Shown one piece after another: positions 11,101 to 23,611 of a stretch of DNA of 64,000 nucleotides; the stretch's first letter is position 1, and each line of letters opens with the position of its first letter. Origin of the DNA: Protula sp. h YS-2021 (taxonomy: Eukaryota > Annelida > Polychaeta > Sabellida > Serpulidae); contig OX457033.1 of the NCBI GenBank assembly GCA_949752745.1, positions 17,591,907 to 17,655,906 on the forward strand. The letters are read 5' to 3'. The translations under genes were made by a program, and so were the position numbers. The notes beneath the pieces are model-generated. The model was not told the DNA's origin. It saw only the letters and a list, made by a program, of their open reading frames with translations, and searched no databases.

Positions 11101-14100
11101 CCATTGGGTTCATAATTTAAAGCCAATGAGCAGAAATGGGACAGGGGAGCTAAGTGGCGTAACAGGCACGGTACTGCATTCGTCAACTGGCTCTCCAGTT
11201 CTGCGACATGGTCGGCTCCTAGGCGGTAACTCCGCAGACCAGGCGGTGAAGACCTAAAGCCCAATAAATAAATAAATAAAACAGTGACCAACTTAATGAA
11301 GATTTCAGGCCACTGGTACAGGACGTGTATCTACAGATTTACAGAATATATAATATAAATACTCGCATGTCATGAAATTTTTGGAACGCCCCAATAAATA
11401 CCACAAGCCTCTTTTTACAGCAGTGCTCGACCAGGCATTCTCCTCTCTTGCAAAGGCCTGCTATTGCAGTATCATCCTGGTCACAGCACTACAGCATTCG
11501 TGGGATACAACTTCACACGTAAATACTGATTGTAAATTTAAAATATAAGTTCCAGAATGAACTTCATTCAAGCTGGAATAGTGTTTGCTTTCTTGGCTGT
11601 TGCCACGGGCAATGCTATGGCAGTCGATGCGACACGTGACTCGCCATCCGATTTGAAGTCGTTTCTAAGCAGCCAGCACGTTGAACTTAAGCAGCTTCTC
11701 AATGCTATGGCAACGAAATTAGACTCACCTCTACACGATGGTAAGAGTTCGATTTTGTAATGTTACATCTTTGCTTACAATCTTTACTTATTATTCCTTG
11801 TAGTTTTATCTCAGTATTTATTTCATCAGATACCTGATGGTCATAATATGTAAAAGACATCATAAAAATTATTCGTTAGGGCGCTCGTTAAGTTTTTGTT
11901 ATTGTTCCTATTTTACATCAATTATACCTTAATTTGGAAGAATTTTTGAATCACTGCGTTGCATGAAATAAATAAAACAAAATTGACACCGCGTATATTT
12001 CTATCTACTTTCACATCAAATTAAGCGATAGAAAGTTGTGATTTTTTATGAATTTTTCCCCTCGCTATTTAATGTAGGGTGCGTTGGAGATGGTAACGGC
12101 CAAGCGGGTGCCAAAAACAACGCTTCCGGTGAGGTGGGCGTGAATTACGTACGGTGGGGAAGGATTTCCTGTTCCGACACGGCTGAGAAAATTTATGACG
12201 GTACGTGAAAATAACACCGCAACAGGTCAACAGAATTCTGTTCTTAAAGTTATTTATTTTACGTAGTTTATTCCTTCAAATAAATTAAGCTGCCCATTAT
12301 TTCAACAATAGTAGAATTTATGTCGAGCTGTCTATTATTTACAGATACAGAGTGTATATTTGAAAACAAAAACAGAAAAATAAACGGCTTAATATCTCAT
12401 TGGACCATACTCTTCAGATTTAATCACGTTGAACAAATAGGCCCAAGAGATAGCAAGTGGCAGCAGCCGCCCACAAAAAAGGGAAGAGTTTTTCCCTTTT
12501 ATGTAGTGTGTCAACACCACTATTAGCCACTACAGTCCGAAGCGGGTATATGTCTATGTTTATAGGATATGTGGGTAAATCACACTACACTCACGGCGGA
12601 GGTGTTAACTACCTATGCCTGCCCAGGGACCCGGAATTCCCCGCGGACGCCGCGAGCGGTCACCAGTCCAACGCTTACATCTACGGCACTGAGTACCAGC
12701 ACAATGGTTCGCCCGTGCTGCAGGCGAGTCTCAACGACAACGATGTCCCGTGTGTCGTGTGCGAAGCCAGTGGTCGCAGCCAGGTGCTCATGGTGCCCGC
12801 TAAGGCAACATGCCCCGCGGGGTGGAACAAGGAGTACCAGGGCCTGCTCATGTCGCAGCACTACACCGAACACGGCTCCGACTTCATCTGTGTGGCCGAC
12901 GGTATGGAGAGCCTGACCGGTGGCGCCACTAACCACAACGGCGGCCTGCTGTATGTGGTGGAGGCCGTCTGCGGCTCGCTTCCCCGCCCGCCATACAGCA
13001 ATGGCTACGAGCTCACCTGCGTCGTCTGCACCAAGTAAGGTGCTAGTCGTCTGCGGCGGAGTCGCGAAATAAACCCCAGTAAAAAAAATCACTCTAAAAA
13101 AATCGCCAATCGCTGGGGGACATTTATGGGCTAGGTTCATTTGAACGGGCATGAGTTATATATTTTGTGGCAACATCCCTTTGGCATCATAGCAACATTC
13201 TCGCACTACTGCAACAGCATTTGCGCTCTACTGTGCCCTTTATAATTTGTTTTATATTTCACAACAGCAACTGAAAATGTCCTCTGAGTCACTCGATTAG
13301 ATTTAGGCATCTACAGGAGACAATACCGTACTGTGGGTGGCGATTGGTTCTGCACCCCCCCCCCTTCCTCCAAACACACACACTGCCCCACTGCGATCCT
13401 GAATGCAGCGCAAAGTTTTCCAGCTCATAATCTTATCTCAAAATAGTAAGTTGCCTGTGTTGAAAGCTATATTGTAAAAGTAAATGTGTTGCATACGTTA
13501 AAAACATAAAGTATTCCTGTCACAAAATTGCCGTGCTATTTGAGAACAATTTCACTGTATTTACTGCATAAAACCTACTACATGTGCAAGCTCACTTAAT
13601 GGTACTCTGATTACTCTTATACTGCGTTTTCTTTATACTTGTTTTTTTTTCAGAGAAATTTCAAAACTGGTGCACATCAAGAATGTATCATTTTCCCATG
13701 TAGCAGCTGGAATTAACATTTTCTTGAATGTTAGAAGGAGGGGGAGGGGGTAGGTGAATTTTATCACACAGACTACATGTAGCATCTTTAATATTCCCAT
13801 GAAGTTAATTGCCTGTTGGCGAGGGGTCTCTCAGTTCAATTGCAATCCCCCTCCCCACCCCAACCAATCCCGGGTCATTTCCTTTTCTCTGGGCAGGGAG
13901 GAGAGGGTGGGAGAGGGGCTATCAAAACTAAACTTGAGCTCGCAAGCTGGCTGTGAATACCCTGCCTGTGTTATACTGACGGCAGGATAAGAATGCCCAA
14001 CTTGTAGGCGTGGGCTACACAAGTTTGACTGAAGCACGGGCCATACTCTTCTGTCAGGCGCACCAGCATTTTCATTTGAAAGCCAAGCACCTTCAGTGTT

Positions 14101-17100
14101 TTACTCACTCCCTTATCACTTGCATTCTAAAAAAGTGAATAAAAGGCAAACGGTTCAAGCAAACTTAAATATGAATGAAAAAGTAGTTACAACTGATCGC
14201 AAACATGTGCGACAAATAGATAGCAGAATTTTGATCGCCATTAGTTTAGTCCATTCTACAACACCACTACCATATTTAACATGCATTTATGGAAATGCAT
14301 TCAATCACTGCCCAACATACCAAGTAAAAATAATTCCTATATTTTTTAAAACGCAGCCCGCATTTGACGCCTTTGTTATGTTTGAGAAGACTTACTTGAC
14401 CGTGTAGGAGGTCAGGTAGATATTCAAACGATGACGTCATATTTTCGCAGAGCGAGCTTAGTACGTGGGAGATGCGCAGCTTGTCCCTGACGTAATGCTT
14501 ATACTGACACGCCAGTCTGAATTGTAAAACAAAGAACTACTCCAGACTGGTGACAATAAAATGTTTCCGCATTTCATTTTTCATACACTGACGTGTTACT
14601 GGGAATTTGGGCACTCAGCAAAGATACTGGCAAAGCTCTTGTATCTGTAGAAATGTTAAGAGCAGGAACGTGAGCGCTATGATCCCTTGAAAATTGTGAG
14701 CGCCTTGCAAAAATCCACTACCCAGTAGGAAGCTTTCACACTATTTCGATTCACATAAAAAATCCCTTTTACAGCAACTTTATGTTAATAAATACGAGCA
14801 GCCCAACAACTGTAGTCCGGAGTAATGTTAACCCGGCAAATTGCAGTAAGGAAGTGATAAGTCATGAAATGTTCGGCAGCAGCTGGGAGTCAAGCCGTAG
14901 GCGGGAGACTTTGAGAACGCTTTCCACAGCGTGACGGTTAACTTGACGTCCAGGTCTCGGGCGAGCACCGCTATGTCGTGAAGACGATGCAGGACTGAAA
15001 ATGAAGAGTGTCACCTCGCTGAGCAACCCCCCCCAACCCCGCTCCACCACCTCCCTCCCACTGTGCTACTGGTTGTGCACGGAACTTAAGTGAAGAGACG
15101 AGTGGAGAAGGTTTGGGAGTGTGGGTGGTTGGGGTCCATATATAAGCAGCTGGGAACTAACCCTACCCTGTCCAGTTTTTAAGTCTGATTCCTTTTATAG
15201 CGTTTTAGAACCGATGTTCTAAACTCAAATCGTTTGTACGAAATTTTATTTCCCTTTTCTTCTTTCTTTCTTTTTTTTTGCACATTGTTTTCCTTTTATT
15301 TGCACATACGGTAAAATGCGGGTAGTGAGTTTTTCTCTCATAAATTACAGTTGTTTCCCAACATCAGACACGTCATGGTTTATATATCACACAAATATAT
15401 AACTATTAAACTGTTTTGAACAGTACGTGACTATCGCCATGTGTTCATGTCGACTGCATCGTGAATCGGCGTTTAGAATACCAGACGGGGGGCATATCCA
15501 TGAGAAAGATTGGCAGTCAGCTCTGATGTATCGACAGTCCGATAATCCCCTCCCCCTGCCATATCCAAATGAGCACTGGTGACCTTTGGAAGGCACGCTC
15601 CACCCCCTTCTTACCGCAAATATAGTAAATATCAAATACACCGGATGAAGATAAATAACATACAATGATGTTACTAGCATTAATTTTCTAAAACAGACAA
15701 AACTGTTTATGAATGCCATGTGCTTCGGGCCCAACGGAGTGCACCAAAATGCATCTATTACGAGCATGGAGTTTGCTGACAGGGAAGATTTTCGTTCCTC
15801 CGTCTGTCAGTAATCACGGACCGTATTACCAATATTATCTGATGTTGTGTTTTGAACCGTCATAGAAAACTATATAAACTAAATACCATTTTTTGACAAA
15901 TTCAGATACTATTTATGATTTTAATATATAACTGCAAAATGTAAAGTTGAATTTAGACATCATTCATTTGATTTTAAATATTTTTATTATGTTAGAAAAT
16001 CTAAGTGATATTCCATATAAGCAAAAGCCCAGTATAAAAGTAGAACACAACGCTTTTTGTTAAACAAATAATTATAAAAGTAAACAGTAAAGAGTTAACA
16101 AAATGGACAATGTAAAAAATAAACTGCTGAGGACAAGAAGCTTTTAGTGGAAGAATAACATTGATTATTACACGGATCGCCCGAGGCGTAGAGGTAAGGT
16201 CGACGCGTAGGATGCTAAAGGTTACAGGTTCAAACCCAGGTAAGTACGATTCGTCAGTTGTTAAGCAAAATCAAGATGGTGGGTTGTAGTGTAGTTTGAA
16301 AGATTACTGGTCAGTCAATGGTTAAATTAATGGTCAGGCGAGATGTTAAACGGGATTTTACGAATTGTTGCAAATTTATTTTGGAACATTGGCTGTTCCA
16401 AGCATAGCCAACGTGGGACAGCCCACGTGGGCTATACGTCGGAACGTGGTTCAAAATCGCCAAACGCCCACGTAATTTCGTGGGACATCCCATCTAAAAC
16501 CTACGTTGGCTATATGTAGGCTGTTCCATGTATTGCCAACGTAGGACAGCCTATGTATAGCCAAGGTCGGACAGCCAACGTGGGGTATACGTCGGAACGT
16601 GTTTCAAAATCGCCAAGCGCCCACGTTATTATATGGGACAACCCACGAAAAGCACACGTATTGCCGACGTGGACTATTTGTTGGGGTGCTAACTGGGCCG
16701 TTGTCTGTATGTATGTAAACTTTATTACGAGGCAAAGAACATTCAAATTGAATAGCACATCTTCGCCTACATTCGTCAGTGGCTTGTACCTATCACTATT
16801 GGGCTCTCGGTCGTCCGTTTTGTGTGTATTGAAACAATTTTTTAAACATTATTCCTTCTACATTTTGGTCTAATTGCTTAGATATTTGGCAGCAATGCTC
16901 CCTAGCTATTCACTACATGGCTTGTTTTGCTTTTTTTCTTTTGTTGTTTGGGTTAGTCGTGGTTGCATTACTCTCGATATATCCTGTGTAGCTGTAAAAA
17001 TGTTCCGATCCGCCTAAAAACTGTATATTTTTGAAATTATTTTGAATCTCTTTTAAAGTGTTACTGCTGTTACATTTTTAATCGGATTCCTAACACATTT

Positions 17101-20100
17101 GTTGCGTTGTTTCATAAATCAAACTAATGGTAAATATAATACAGGCAGCTAGATAGCTTTATTATATTCCAACACTCAGCGCTTTTTGCTATGGTGGGTT
17201 CCACTACTTCAGAGTGCTTGCATGGCGATTTTTTATGCAACGAACAGGCGCTCTCCGGTGGTAGCACAGCGCTCGTTCACTGTGCTCATTTCTGCTTATA
17301 CTGTGCTCATTAATGCTTATACTGACACGCCAGTCTGAATTGTAAAACAAAGAACTACTCCAGACTGGTGACAATAAAATGTTTCCGCATTTCATTTCTC
17401 ATACACTTATAGAGGTGACGTATCACTGGGAATTTGCGCACTCAGCAAAGATACTGGCAAAGCTCTTTTATCTGTAGAAATGTTAAGAGCACGGACGTGA
17501 GCGCTATGACCCCTTGAAAACTTGTGAGCTCCTTGCAAAAATCCTATAACCAGTAGGAAGCTTTCACACTATTTCGATTCACTTAAAAAATCCCTTTTAC
17601 AGCAACTTTATGTTAATAAATACGAGCAGCCCAACAACTGTCCGAACAAATGTAGTCCGGAGTAATGGCAACCCGGCAAATTGCTGTTAGCAAGTGATAA
17701 GTCATGGAATGCTCGGCAACAGCTGGGAGTCAAGCCGTCGGCAGGAGACTTACTTAGAGAAGGCCTTCCACAGCGTGACGGTGAGCTTGACGTCCAGGTC
17801 TCGGGCGAGCACCGCTATGTCGTGAAGGCGATGCAAGACTGAAATCGAAATCAAGTACATTAATACTTCGCTGAGCCTACCTCCCCCCCCCCCCGCTCCA
17901 TCACCTCCCTCCCACTGAGCTACTGGTTGTGCACGGAACTTAAGTAAAGAAGGTTTGGGAGTGTGGGTGGTTGGGGTCCATACATAAGCAGTTGGGAACT
18001 AACATGACACTGTCCAGTTTTTAAGTCTGATTCCTTTTATAGCGTTTCAGAACCGATGTTCTAAACTCAAATCTTTTGTACGAAATTTTATTTGCCTTTT
18101 CTTCCTTCTTTTTTTTCTTTTTATTTGCACATGCGGCAAAGTGCGGGTAGTAGGTTTTTCTCTCATAAATTATAGTTGTTTCTAACAACAGACACGTAAT
18201 GGTTTATCCATCACACAAATATATATAACTATTAAACTGTTTTGAACAGTACGTGACTATCGCCATGTTTTCATGTCGACTGCATCGTGAATCGCCGTTT
18301 AGAATATCAGACGGGGGCATATCCATGAGAAAGTTCGACAGTCAGCTCTGATGTATCGACAGTCCGATAACCCCCCTCCCCCACCCCCTCCATATCCAAA
18401 TGAGTACCTTCCTACTGGTGACCTTTGGACGGCATGCCCCCACCCCCTTCCCCACTTTCCGCAAATATAGTAAATATCAAATACACCAGATGAAAGTAAA
18501 TAACATACAATGATGTTACTAGCATTAAGTTTCTAAAAGAGACTAATCTGTTTATGAATGCCATGTGCTTCGGGCCAACGTAGTGCACCAAAATGCATTT
18601 ATTACGAGCACGGGAGTTTGCTGACAGGGAAGATTTCCGTTCCTCCGTCTGTCAGTAATCACGGACCGTATCAATTTTACAAACACTTTGTAGAAAAACA
18701 AACATCTTTTCAATTAACAAACTAAAACCATTTCCTTTTTTTAAAACAGGACTTGATTTTCGCACCCAGGCAAATGTCCTCCACGCTTGTTTCGGACTCC
18801 TTTTCTTGCACTGCCATCTTTTCCAGTAATCCCAAGAAGACCTGGCAAATGAAAGCAATATCTCACTACTTATAAAACCCTAACAGTACTTTATGTACCC
18901 ATCTAGATTTTTGCACTAAATAAAAAAAACCTACCATTTGAAGACTACGGACTTGTTTGAACAAAGCAGATAGCTGCTGAGAAAAGGCTCAAAGAAGCTC
19001 GCCGTATTGCGCCCCGCTTTGCTGCAATACACAACACCATTCATTTTTCTCAGTAAAACCCTATGTTTGTACTTGATACTGAATGATTCAAAGCTTAATG
19101 CACTTTAGGCTGTTTCATTCTTTTACTGAAGACTACCTGCTGTCAAGAAATACACTTCCAAATTTAAACGTTAATAAACTTTAAAGGTTAACAAAATTAC
19201 ATATGCTCTTGCCGCCAATTAAATACATAAAAATATAGCCAATAGCGAAATCTTAGATCATTTTTCGCTTTAAATGAACGATATATAATGTTTTAGACCA
19301 GCAAAAATAGGATTAAAGGTGTACTTACCTTGCAGTGCTCATAAGACTTGTGTATGACGTATGTTGTGACAGGAAGTAACGAGTGCACGTCACTCACGCG
19401 AAGCTCCGCCCCCGTTGATACAATTCCACTTATGCACTCTTCCAAACATCCGATCATGTCCACTGCATTCTATGAACGTTCAAAAGTCAACTTGAAATGC
19501 TACTCGGGGGCTTTAATGGTTCTCAGTAGTTGATTATTTCACAACAATCACTAATGCTATCATTTTAAGTTGGTTTTCAAATTCATTTCCAAGTCACAAC
19601 GATATGTGACGTCATAATTACCTGCAGCAGTGAGTGGATCCGTTGCTTTTCATCGTGGAGCCGTGTACTCGACTGCACAAGGGCTACGATAGTGTCAAGG
19701 ACTTCCGTAAACATGCGCTCAGTCTGCAAGGAGAAGCGCGATCGCTCTTTGTAAATCATTTACTTATGGCGAAACATCTACCACCAGCGAAATCAGAAGT
19801 TCTGGGAAGGTGTTTAAGAAGTAGGTAAAAACAATCACGCCTTATTTTCTAATACCAGGAAGAAAATAAGGTCACTGTTTTTTGCCGAAAATTAAGAGAA
19901 AATTTACCCGGTCAATTCAACTTGGGCAACACTGCTTAAAATTCTTGTGCATCTTTCTTTTGTTTTTCTTTCTAAAATACTTTTCGTAATTAATCTGGAA
20001 AAGATACTGTATTCAAGAAGAACTGTATACATTATTTACCACCACATGGTAAGAAATAACATTATATGTTTCTGGGTGTATTCACACAATACCTGCTCTG

Positions 20101-20789
20101 CAATCTGACTGAAGATGAGAGATTCCATGTGCCTAACACCAGCTGCCACAACAAACTTAGTATACAGCATTCTCAGCAACCCTGAACGACACATTTATTG
20201 AAAAACAAGTACAATTGAGGTCACACCAAAGCGAGCAGATCCACGTTTTAATTGCATAAAACAAAGCTAGCGAAGTTCTTTAGTCGATCACGTTGATTAT
20301 ATATTTGGCTGTAAGACCTGTCAGAAAAGGGCAAAGGTAGTATTACTTTGAATCGTAAAGGTTTATTGCTGGGGGATGATCTCGACTGCCACAAAACATA
20401 TACTTACCGAATGGTTTCTCTGTTACTTTTAACTTTGACTGAAAGATTGTCAAGGTGGCTTCATACAAACAATTTATGACTTCAACAAAGAAGATAACTT
20501 TGACAACAATGCACACATAAATGTAAGCAATATCGTACTTACGATCTGAAAAAAATGGCACCTAAAATAATTTTTAATTCACAATGAACATATAGACGAG
20601 AGATTTTCTATCATCTCGAAGACAAGACGAATATGCTTTCAAGAAAGTTATAATAACGGAACAGTTCACATGTTGGTAGGAACATACAAGCAAAGATACG
20701 ATAAGCTCCGGTAAGGCACAGCTTAGCTGTCGCCTGCAGTCATCCACGCTCCACCCGCGTGCTTCTTCGACCATGCAAGTCTGCGACAT
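5116..20789 (-). CDS. FIRRM: FIGNL1-interacting regulator of recombination and mitosis (C1orf112/FIRRM, DUF4487 family)
   Basis: Known family role: partner of the AAA ATPase FIGNL1, acting on RAD51 in recombination and on mitosis; a nuclear helical-repeat protein. Exons read in coding order: 20789-20684 (ATG; donor uncertain), 20545-20408, 20181-20093, 19723-19622, 19469-19329, 18841-18766, 17838-17754, 14486-14396, 11253-11102, 10734-10469, 10047-9946, 9724-9642, 9326-9188, 8961-8882, 8171-8082, 7683-7564, 7238-7047, 6279-6136, 5853-5812, 5277-5116 (TAG). All joins are in phase except at two places (14396 to 11253, and 8882 to 8171). There a family segment of roughly 50-80 residues was not found. 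These exons give about 800 codons against about 850 residues in vertebrates. Diagnostic blocks: DVWCFLARFGSAELC across 9642/9326, SLLPVTTYVIHKSYEHCK, SLCENM, LSAFAHFAERTSHESVVP. The C-terminus has a short EAKRQK exon, then PNWLNTDLKNV. The gene hosts an antisense gene in the 11253-14396 intron and several minisatellites. Identity rests on matching my memory of vertebrate FIRRM. Confidence 0.86.
5488..5795. repeat. 32-bp minisatellite in last FIRRM intron
   Basis: About nine to ten copies of a 32-base unit (GACAAGTATGGACGCTGATT followed by GAACACGACACG). It lies in the intron between FIRRM exons 5812-5853 and 5116-5277 and starts about 16 bases inside the intron from the donor at 5811. Because 32 is not a multiple of 3, repetitive open frames appear in all three - strand frames; these are not genes. 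Confidence 0.9.
6465..7120 (-). repeat. Tandem copies of a FIRRM exon end plus its splice donor
   Basis: Exon 7047-7238 ends VVPACMGDSEPLQAAVVAYL-NK followed by a GTATTG donor. The last ~60 coding bases, the donor and ~35 intronic bases are repeated downstream about five more times. The CAATAC donor landmarks on the + strand are at 7041, 6945, 6849 and 6741, with a further GAGGTA copy at 6645 and a worn copy near 6470. Periods are 96, 96, 108 and 108 bases, all multiples of 3. Three copies therefore read through in one open frame (6834-7226), and each of the better copies offers its own GT donor. Confidence 0.88.
11557..13038 (+). CDS. Secreted short-chain-collagen-C4-like domain protein, copy 1
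   Basis: Three coding exons: 11557-11740, 12078-12200 and 12566-13038 (TAA). Phases are 1 and 1, and the product is 259 aa. The N-terminus MNFIQAGIVFAFLAVATGNA is a clear signal peptide, followed by a short helical linker (residues ~25-62). The rest is the cysteine-rich domain often annotated 'short-chain collagen C4-like' in molluscs, other lophotrochozoans, amphioxus and cnidarians. Landmarks: NYVRWGRISC, GGGVNYLCLPRDPEF, YIYGTEYQ, NDNDVPCVVCEAS, CPAGWNKEYQGLLMS, GSDFICVADGMES and a final ELTCVVCTK. No Gly-X-Y repeat is present, so it is not itself a collagen. Biochemical function is not established; extracellular matrix or lectin-like roles are guesses. It lies antisense inside a FIRRM intron. 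AATAAA follows the stop at 13068. A paralogue with the same third-exon length (473 bp) lies at 32309-33123. Confidence 0.85.
13068..13073 (+). terminator. Poly(A) signal of copy-1 secreted gene
   Basis: AATAAA 30 bases after the TAA of the secreted-protein gene, the only such hexamer close to the stop. Confidence 0.6.
14493..15826. repeat. Younger 1.3-kb duplication, copy A
   Basis: Begins TAATGCTTATACTGACACGC and ends at GTAATCACGGACCGTAT. It is highly similar to 17311-18671, with the same start and end motifs, and contains the disabled FIRRM exon copy at 14910-14994. The - strand has several long frames here, but none looks like a gene. Confidence 0.88.
14910..14994 (-). pseudogene. Duplicated FIRRM exon with destroyed splice donor
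   Basis: An 85-bp near copy of FIRRM exon 17754-17838 (reads LHRLHDIAVLARDLDVKL then TVTLWKAF). Its acceptor TTTTCAG is intact, but four bases at the donor are missing: the functional copy has CTAA|GTAAGTCTCC and this one has CAAA|GTCTCC. Since the exon enters in phase 1 and leaves in phase 2, including both copies would break the frame. It is therefore dead or at most mutually exclusive. Confidence 0.75.
15828..17294. mobile_element. 1.47-kb dispersed element E, copy 1
   Basis: Almost identical to 24116-25583. Shared edges are ACCAATATTAT and TGTGCTCATTTCTG; flanks differ. It holds a tRNA-like pol III block (16180-16240), then hairpin-forming motifs built from CCACGT/ACGTGG (16390-16680), and no open frame of note. 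Likely a non-autonomous, possibly composite SINE/foldback element. It lies exactly between the two copies of the 1.3-kb duplication, inside a FIRRM intron. Confidence 0.75.
16180..16240 (+). other. tRNA-derived pol III promoter in element E
   Basis: Box A-like GTAGAGGTAAGG near 16188 and box B GGTTCAAACCC at 16227-16237, spaced as in a tRNA. No acceptor stem closes around it, so it looks like a SINE head and not a working tRNA gene. Confidence 0.55.
17311..18671. repeat. Younger 1.3-kb duplication, copy A'
   Basis: Partner of 14493-15826. It carries the FIRRM exon copy with intact donor (17754-17838), so this is the copy in use. It ends just before FIRRM exon 18766-18841. Confidence 0.88.
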
Positions 20790-20916
20790 CTTCTCCCGTA
20801 TGTACACTAAAAAGAACCACAGCTCAGGAAGTAACGCTGATTGGCCAACACGAACAGTACTGTTACAGAAATACATGAACAGTACAGCTGCTTATGAAGT
20901 ATTCCAAGAGGGGCTT

Positions 20917-21530
20917 ACCTAGAGAAGAATGTTACAAAACTGGAAAGAAATTCAATCAAAATTGTGGGAGGAGACGCATTTTCAAAATTAAACAAAAATA
21001 AATTAAAAAATGCCCCATATTTAGCAGACTTTTGGCGGATCACCAAAAAAGCAAGTTTTCAAGAGAGTCCTACCCAGAAAACATTCGTACAAAAGATAAA
21101 GAAAATATGAACGAAATTGTGGGAGAAGCACTATGAAAACTGGCAACCAAATAATTATAAATATCCCAATTTGGCCAATTTGGGGGAGATCGCCAAAAAA
21201 AGTAAGTTTTCAAAAGAGGCCTACCTAGTGAACATTGTACGAAATTGGAAAGTAATCCAATCAAAATTGTGGGAGAAGAAGCCTTTTGTTAACTGAACGG
21301 CAATAAATTACAAAACGCCCCCCCCCCCCCGACTTGGCCAATCTTTGGCGGATTGCCAAAAAAAAGTGATTTTTCAAGATTAATTCTGTGGGAGAAGCAT
21401 TTTGCAAATTGGCATAAAAAATTTTGAAATGCTCCCCATTTGGCAAATTTTTAGCGGATGGCCACAAAGTTATTTTTCTAGAGAGACCTACTTAGAGAAC
21501 ATTGGTATAAAATTCGAAAGGAATCCAAGA
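20917..21530. repeat. ~152-bp tandem repeat upstream of FIRRM
   Basis: Four degenerate units marked by CCTAC(C/T)(T/C)AG near 20917, 21069, 21220 and 21487, each with a near-palindrome of the form TGGCGGATTGCCAAAAA. A related TTTGGCGA/GCCAAAAA motif recurs at 36.64-37.5 kb. No gene is seen between the FIRRM start and here apart from the promoter-proximal sequence. Confidence 0.6.
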
Positions 21531-23611
21531 AATCCAATAATGTGTATTTAGGTCGACAGGGTTGCAAAACTTGCAGCTGGCTTATTTAGTGTAGTTGCAA
21601 CTTCGCACTTTGTTGTAACCAATTACGATCTACTCTAGTCAATTCTGTCTCTTCTCCCTGGTAGAACAATCCAACCTATTGTGATAACTTTACAATAACT
21701 TTTACTTGTTGGCTGCACTGCTTTTATTTTTACTCCTTGCGTGTTTATGTTCTACCAGGAAATGTAATTGCGGTTCATTCTTGCGGACACCTTCATGCAA
21801 TGCATTGTGGGTAACTGAGGGTATAATGAGCGATATATGGAGTTTCTCGAACTGTTTTATACCAATGCAAATTCTTCGATGTTTAAGTTAAGAAATAAAA
21901 TTTTTCTAAACGATAAAAACTATTCAAAGAACTAACTTCCTGACATGTGACAAGCAGGCCAAAATGTATGCAATCGGCCCAGAACAAGAAAAATACCCTG
22001 TTATATTTGGTATAAAACAGTGAGAAAATATGCGTTTTGCCCCGACGCAAGCACTGGCACTTTTTGATCACGTGATGAAAATGTTCTCATTGGTGTATGC
22101 AAGGTTGCGACGCGTACTCGTCCTCAAGAATCGCCCACTTACTGGGGACGTGTGTCTTTGCAATCGACCTGAGGCAGGGCAAAATGTTTTAGGTTTTAGA
22201 CAGTTTTAACCTCTACGAGTAGTAAGAAATATACTGTCACATTTTATTTCCTAACCCCAAATTTCATTATAAATTTGTTATTAAGCAATATATTAGTGTG
22301 TGCGTCAGGTCGTTTGCATTTTGATACATTACGGCATGTGTCTCAGGTCGTTTGCTGAAAACATCTCCGATTTAATGGAAAGATACCATTAAACCTTATT
22401 TTATCGCCCTCTTGTGAATAACGTTTACAGCGTACCGGTGAATATAAAAACTCAATTACCCTGCTGACCAATGGTCATAAAAGGCTCCTTTGATCCGAGA
22501 CTATTTTAACTGAAAGCTTCAGCAATCGTGTTACTTTTTTTGCAAAAACACGACGGCAGTGCTAAAAACCCTTGGGATCGGCTATATATCGGTCAAAATC
22601 GTTTGCTGTTATTACATCACATCTTCCATCGTTAACAGATGGCCTCTGAGATTCGTCTGTTATGTACAAATACAGAGCGGATAGATATCTTAAGAGAGTA
22701 GTCCTTCTCTTTATGAGTAAATTGGTCCCACAGGTATTATCTAAAGCAGCTTTGGCATCGGCTAATTTTTCAAAATGGCTTAAAGGTGTCCGATCTCAAT
22801 GACATGGGGAAATGATTTCCAGGTAATTGAAAGAAAACACAACAAAAGAGATAGAAAATGTTAAGAGATAAAATGCACCTGATTCCTCTGCTTTTAGTTT
22901 ATTTAAAAAGTACTGCCATGTTGGAAATACTGTAATATTGCATAAATACTGTACTATCGCCTAAAATCTACGATCTCGCCTTCTTGAAATGAGAGTTTTT
23001 AGATGTTTTTAGTTGTCGATGGCTTTAACAGTGAGTTCTTTGTTTAGTGACTTTTTTAGTATACTATTTTACTGAGTCTTAAGGCTGTTGCTTTGAACAT
23101 TTTGCCCTATATAAGCATCTCTTGCCCGAGGACTTGGTTCCGAGTTAGCTTCTCTCTACTTTAACTCCGTATAAGCCTAAGCACACTTTGAGTGTTTCGA
23201 ATACATTTCGATTTTTTTCGGCTGCAAAGGGACCGGGTAAAAATTAAAAAAAAGACTAATAGAAGAAATGTGGCAAAAGCAGCTCACACATTGAACATAG
23301 AAGAAATTGAAACTTTTAACTATTTGCTAAAACTTGAAATAAATTTTAAAACAGCATACGGATTGTTAAAAACACTATTGATCTTTGTTGCAGAGATATT
23401 TGGAATTTAGGCGAAATCTCTCTTGTTTCTTTCATTTTTTCCCAGTTAGTTTGTATTTAAACACAGAAATTTTGCGAATTTTATTCGGAACGCCCAAAGT
23501 GTGATTTGGCTTTGATCTCTCCATTAGAGCTACAATGCCTTCTATTATTTAGTTGACTGGGTTCTGAGACTTCACCAAGACGGTCAAGCATCCCCAGTTA
23601 GCACAGGATTT
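21531..23611. other. AT-rich intergenic stretch, nothing recognised
   Basis: Only short chance frames (up to 72 aa, without homology I recognise) and no RNA gene seen. Confidence 0.4.

Noticed and set aside
12613..13152. 179-aa - strand frame and the similar 123-aa frame at 32803-33174
   Set aside because: Antisense shadows of the GC-rich third exon of the two secreted genes.
16180..16240. Functional tRNA gene
   Set aside because: A and B boxes are present but no closed cloverleaf or acceptor stem, and it recurs inside a mobile element.
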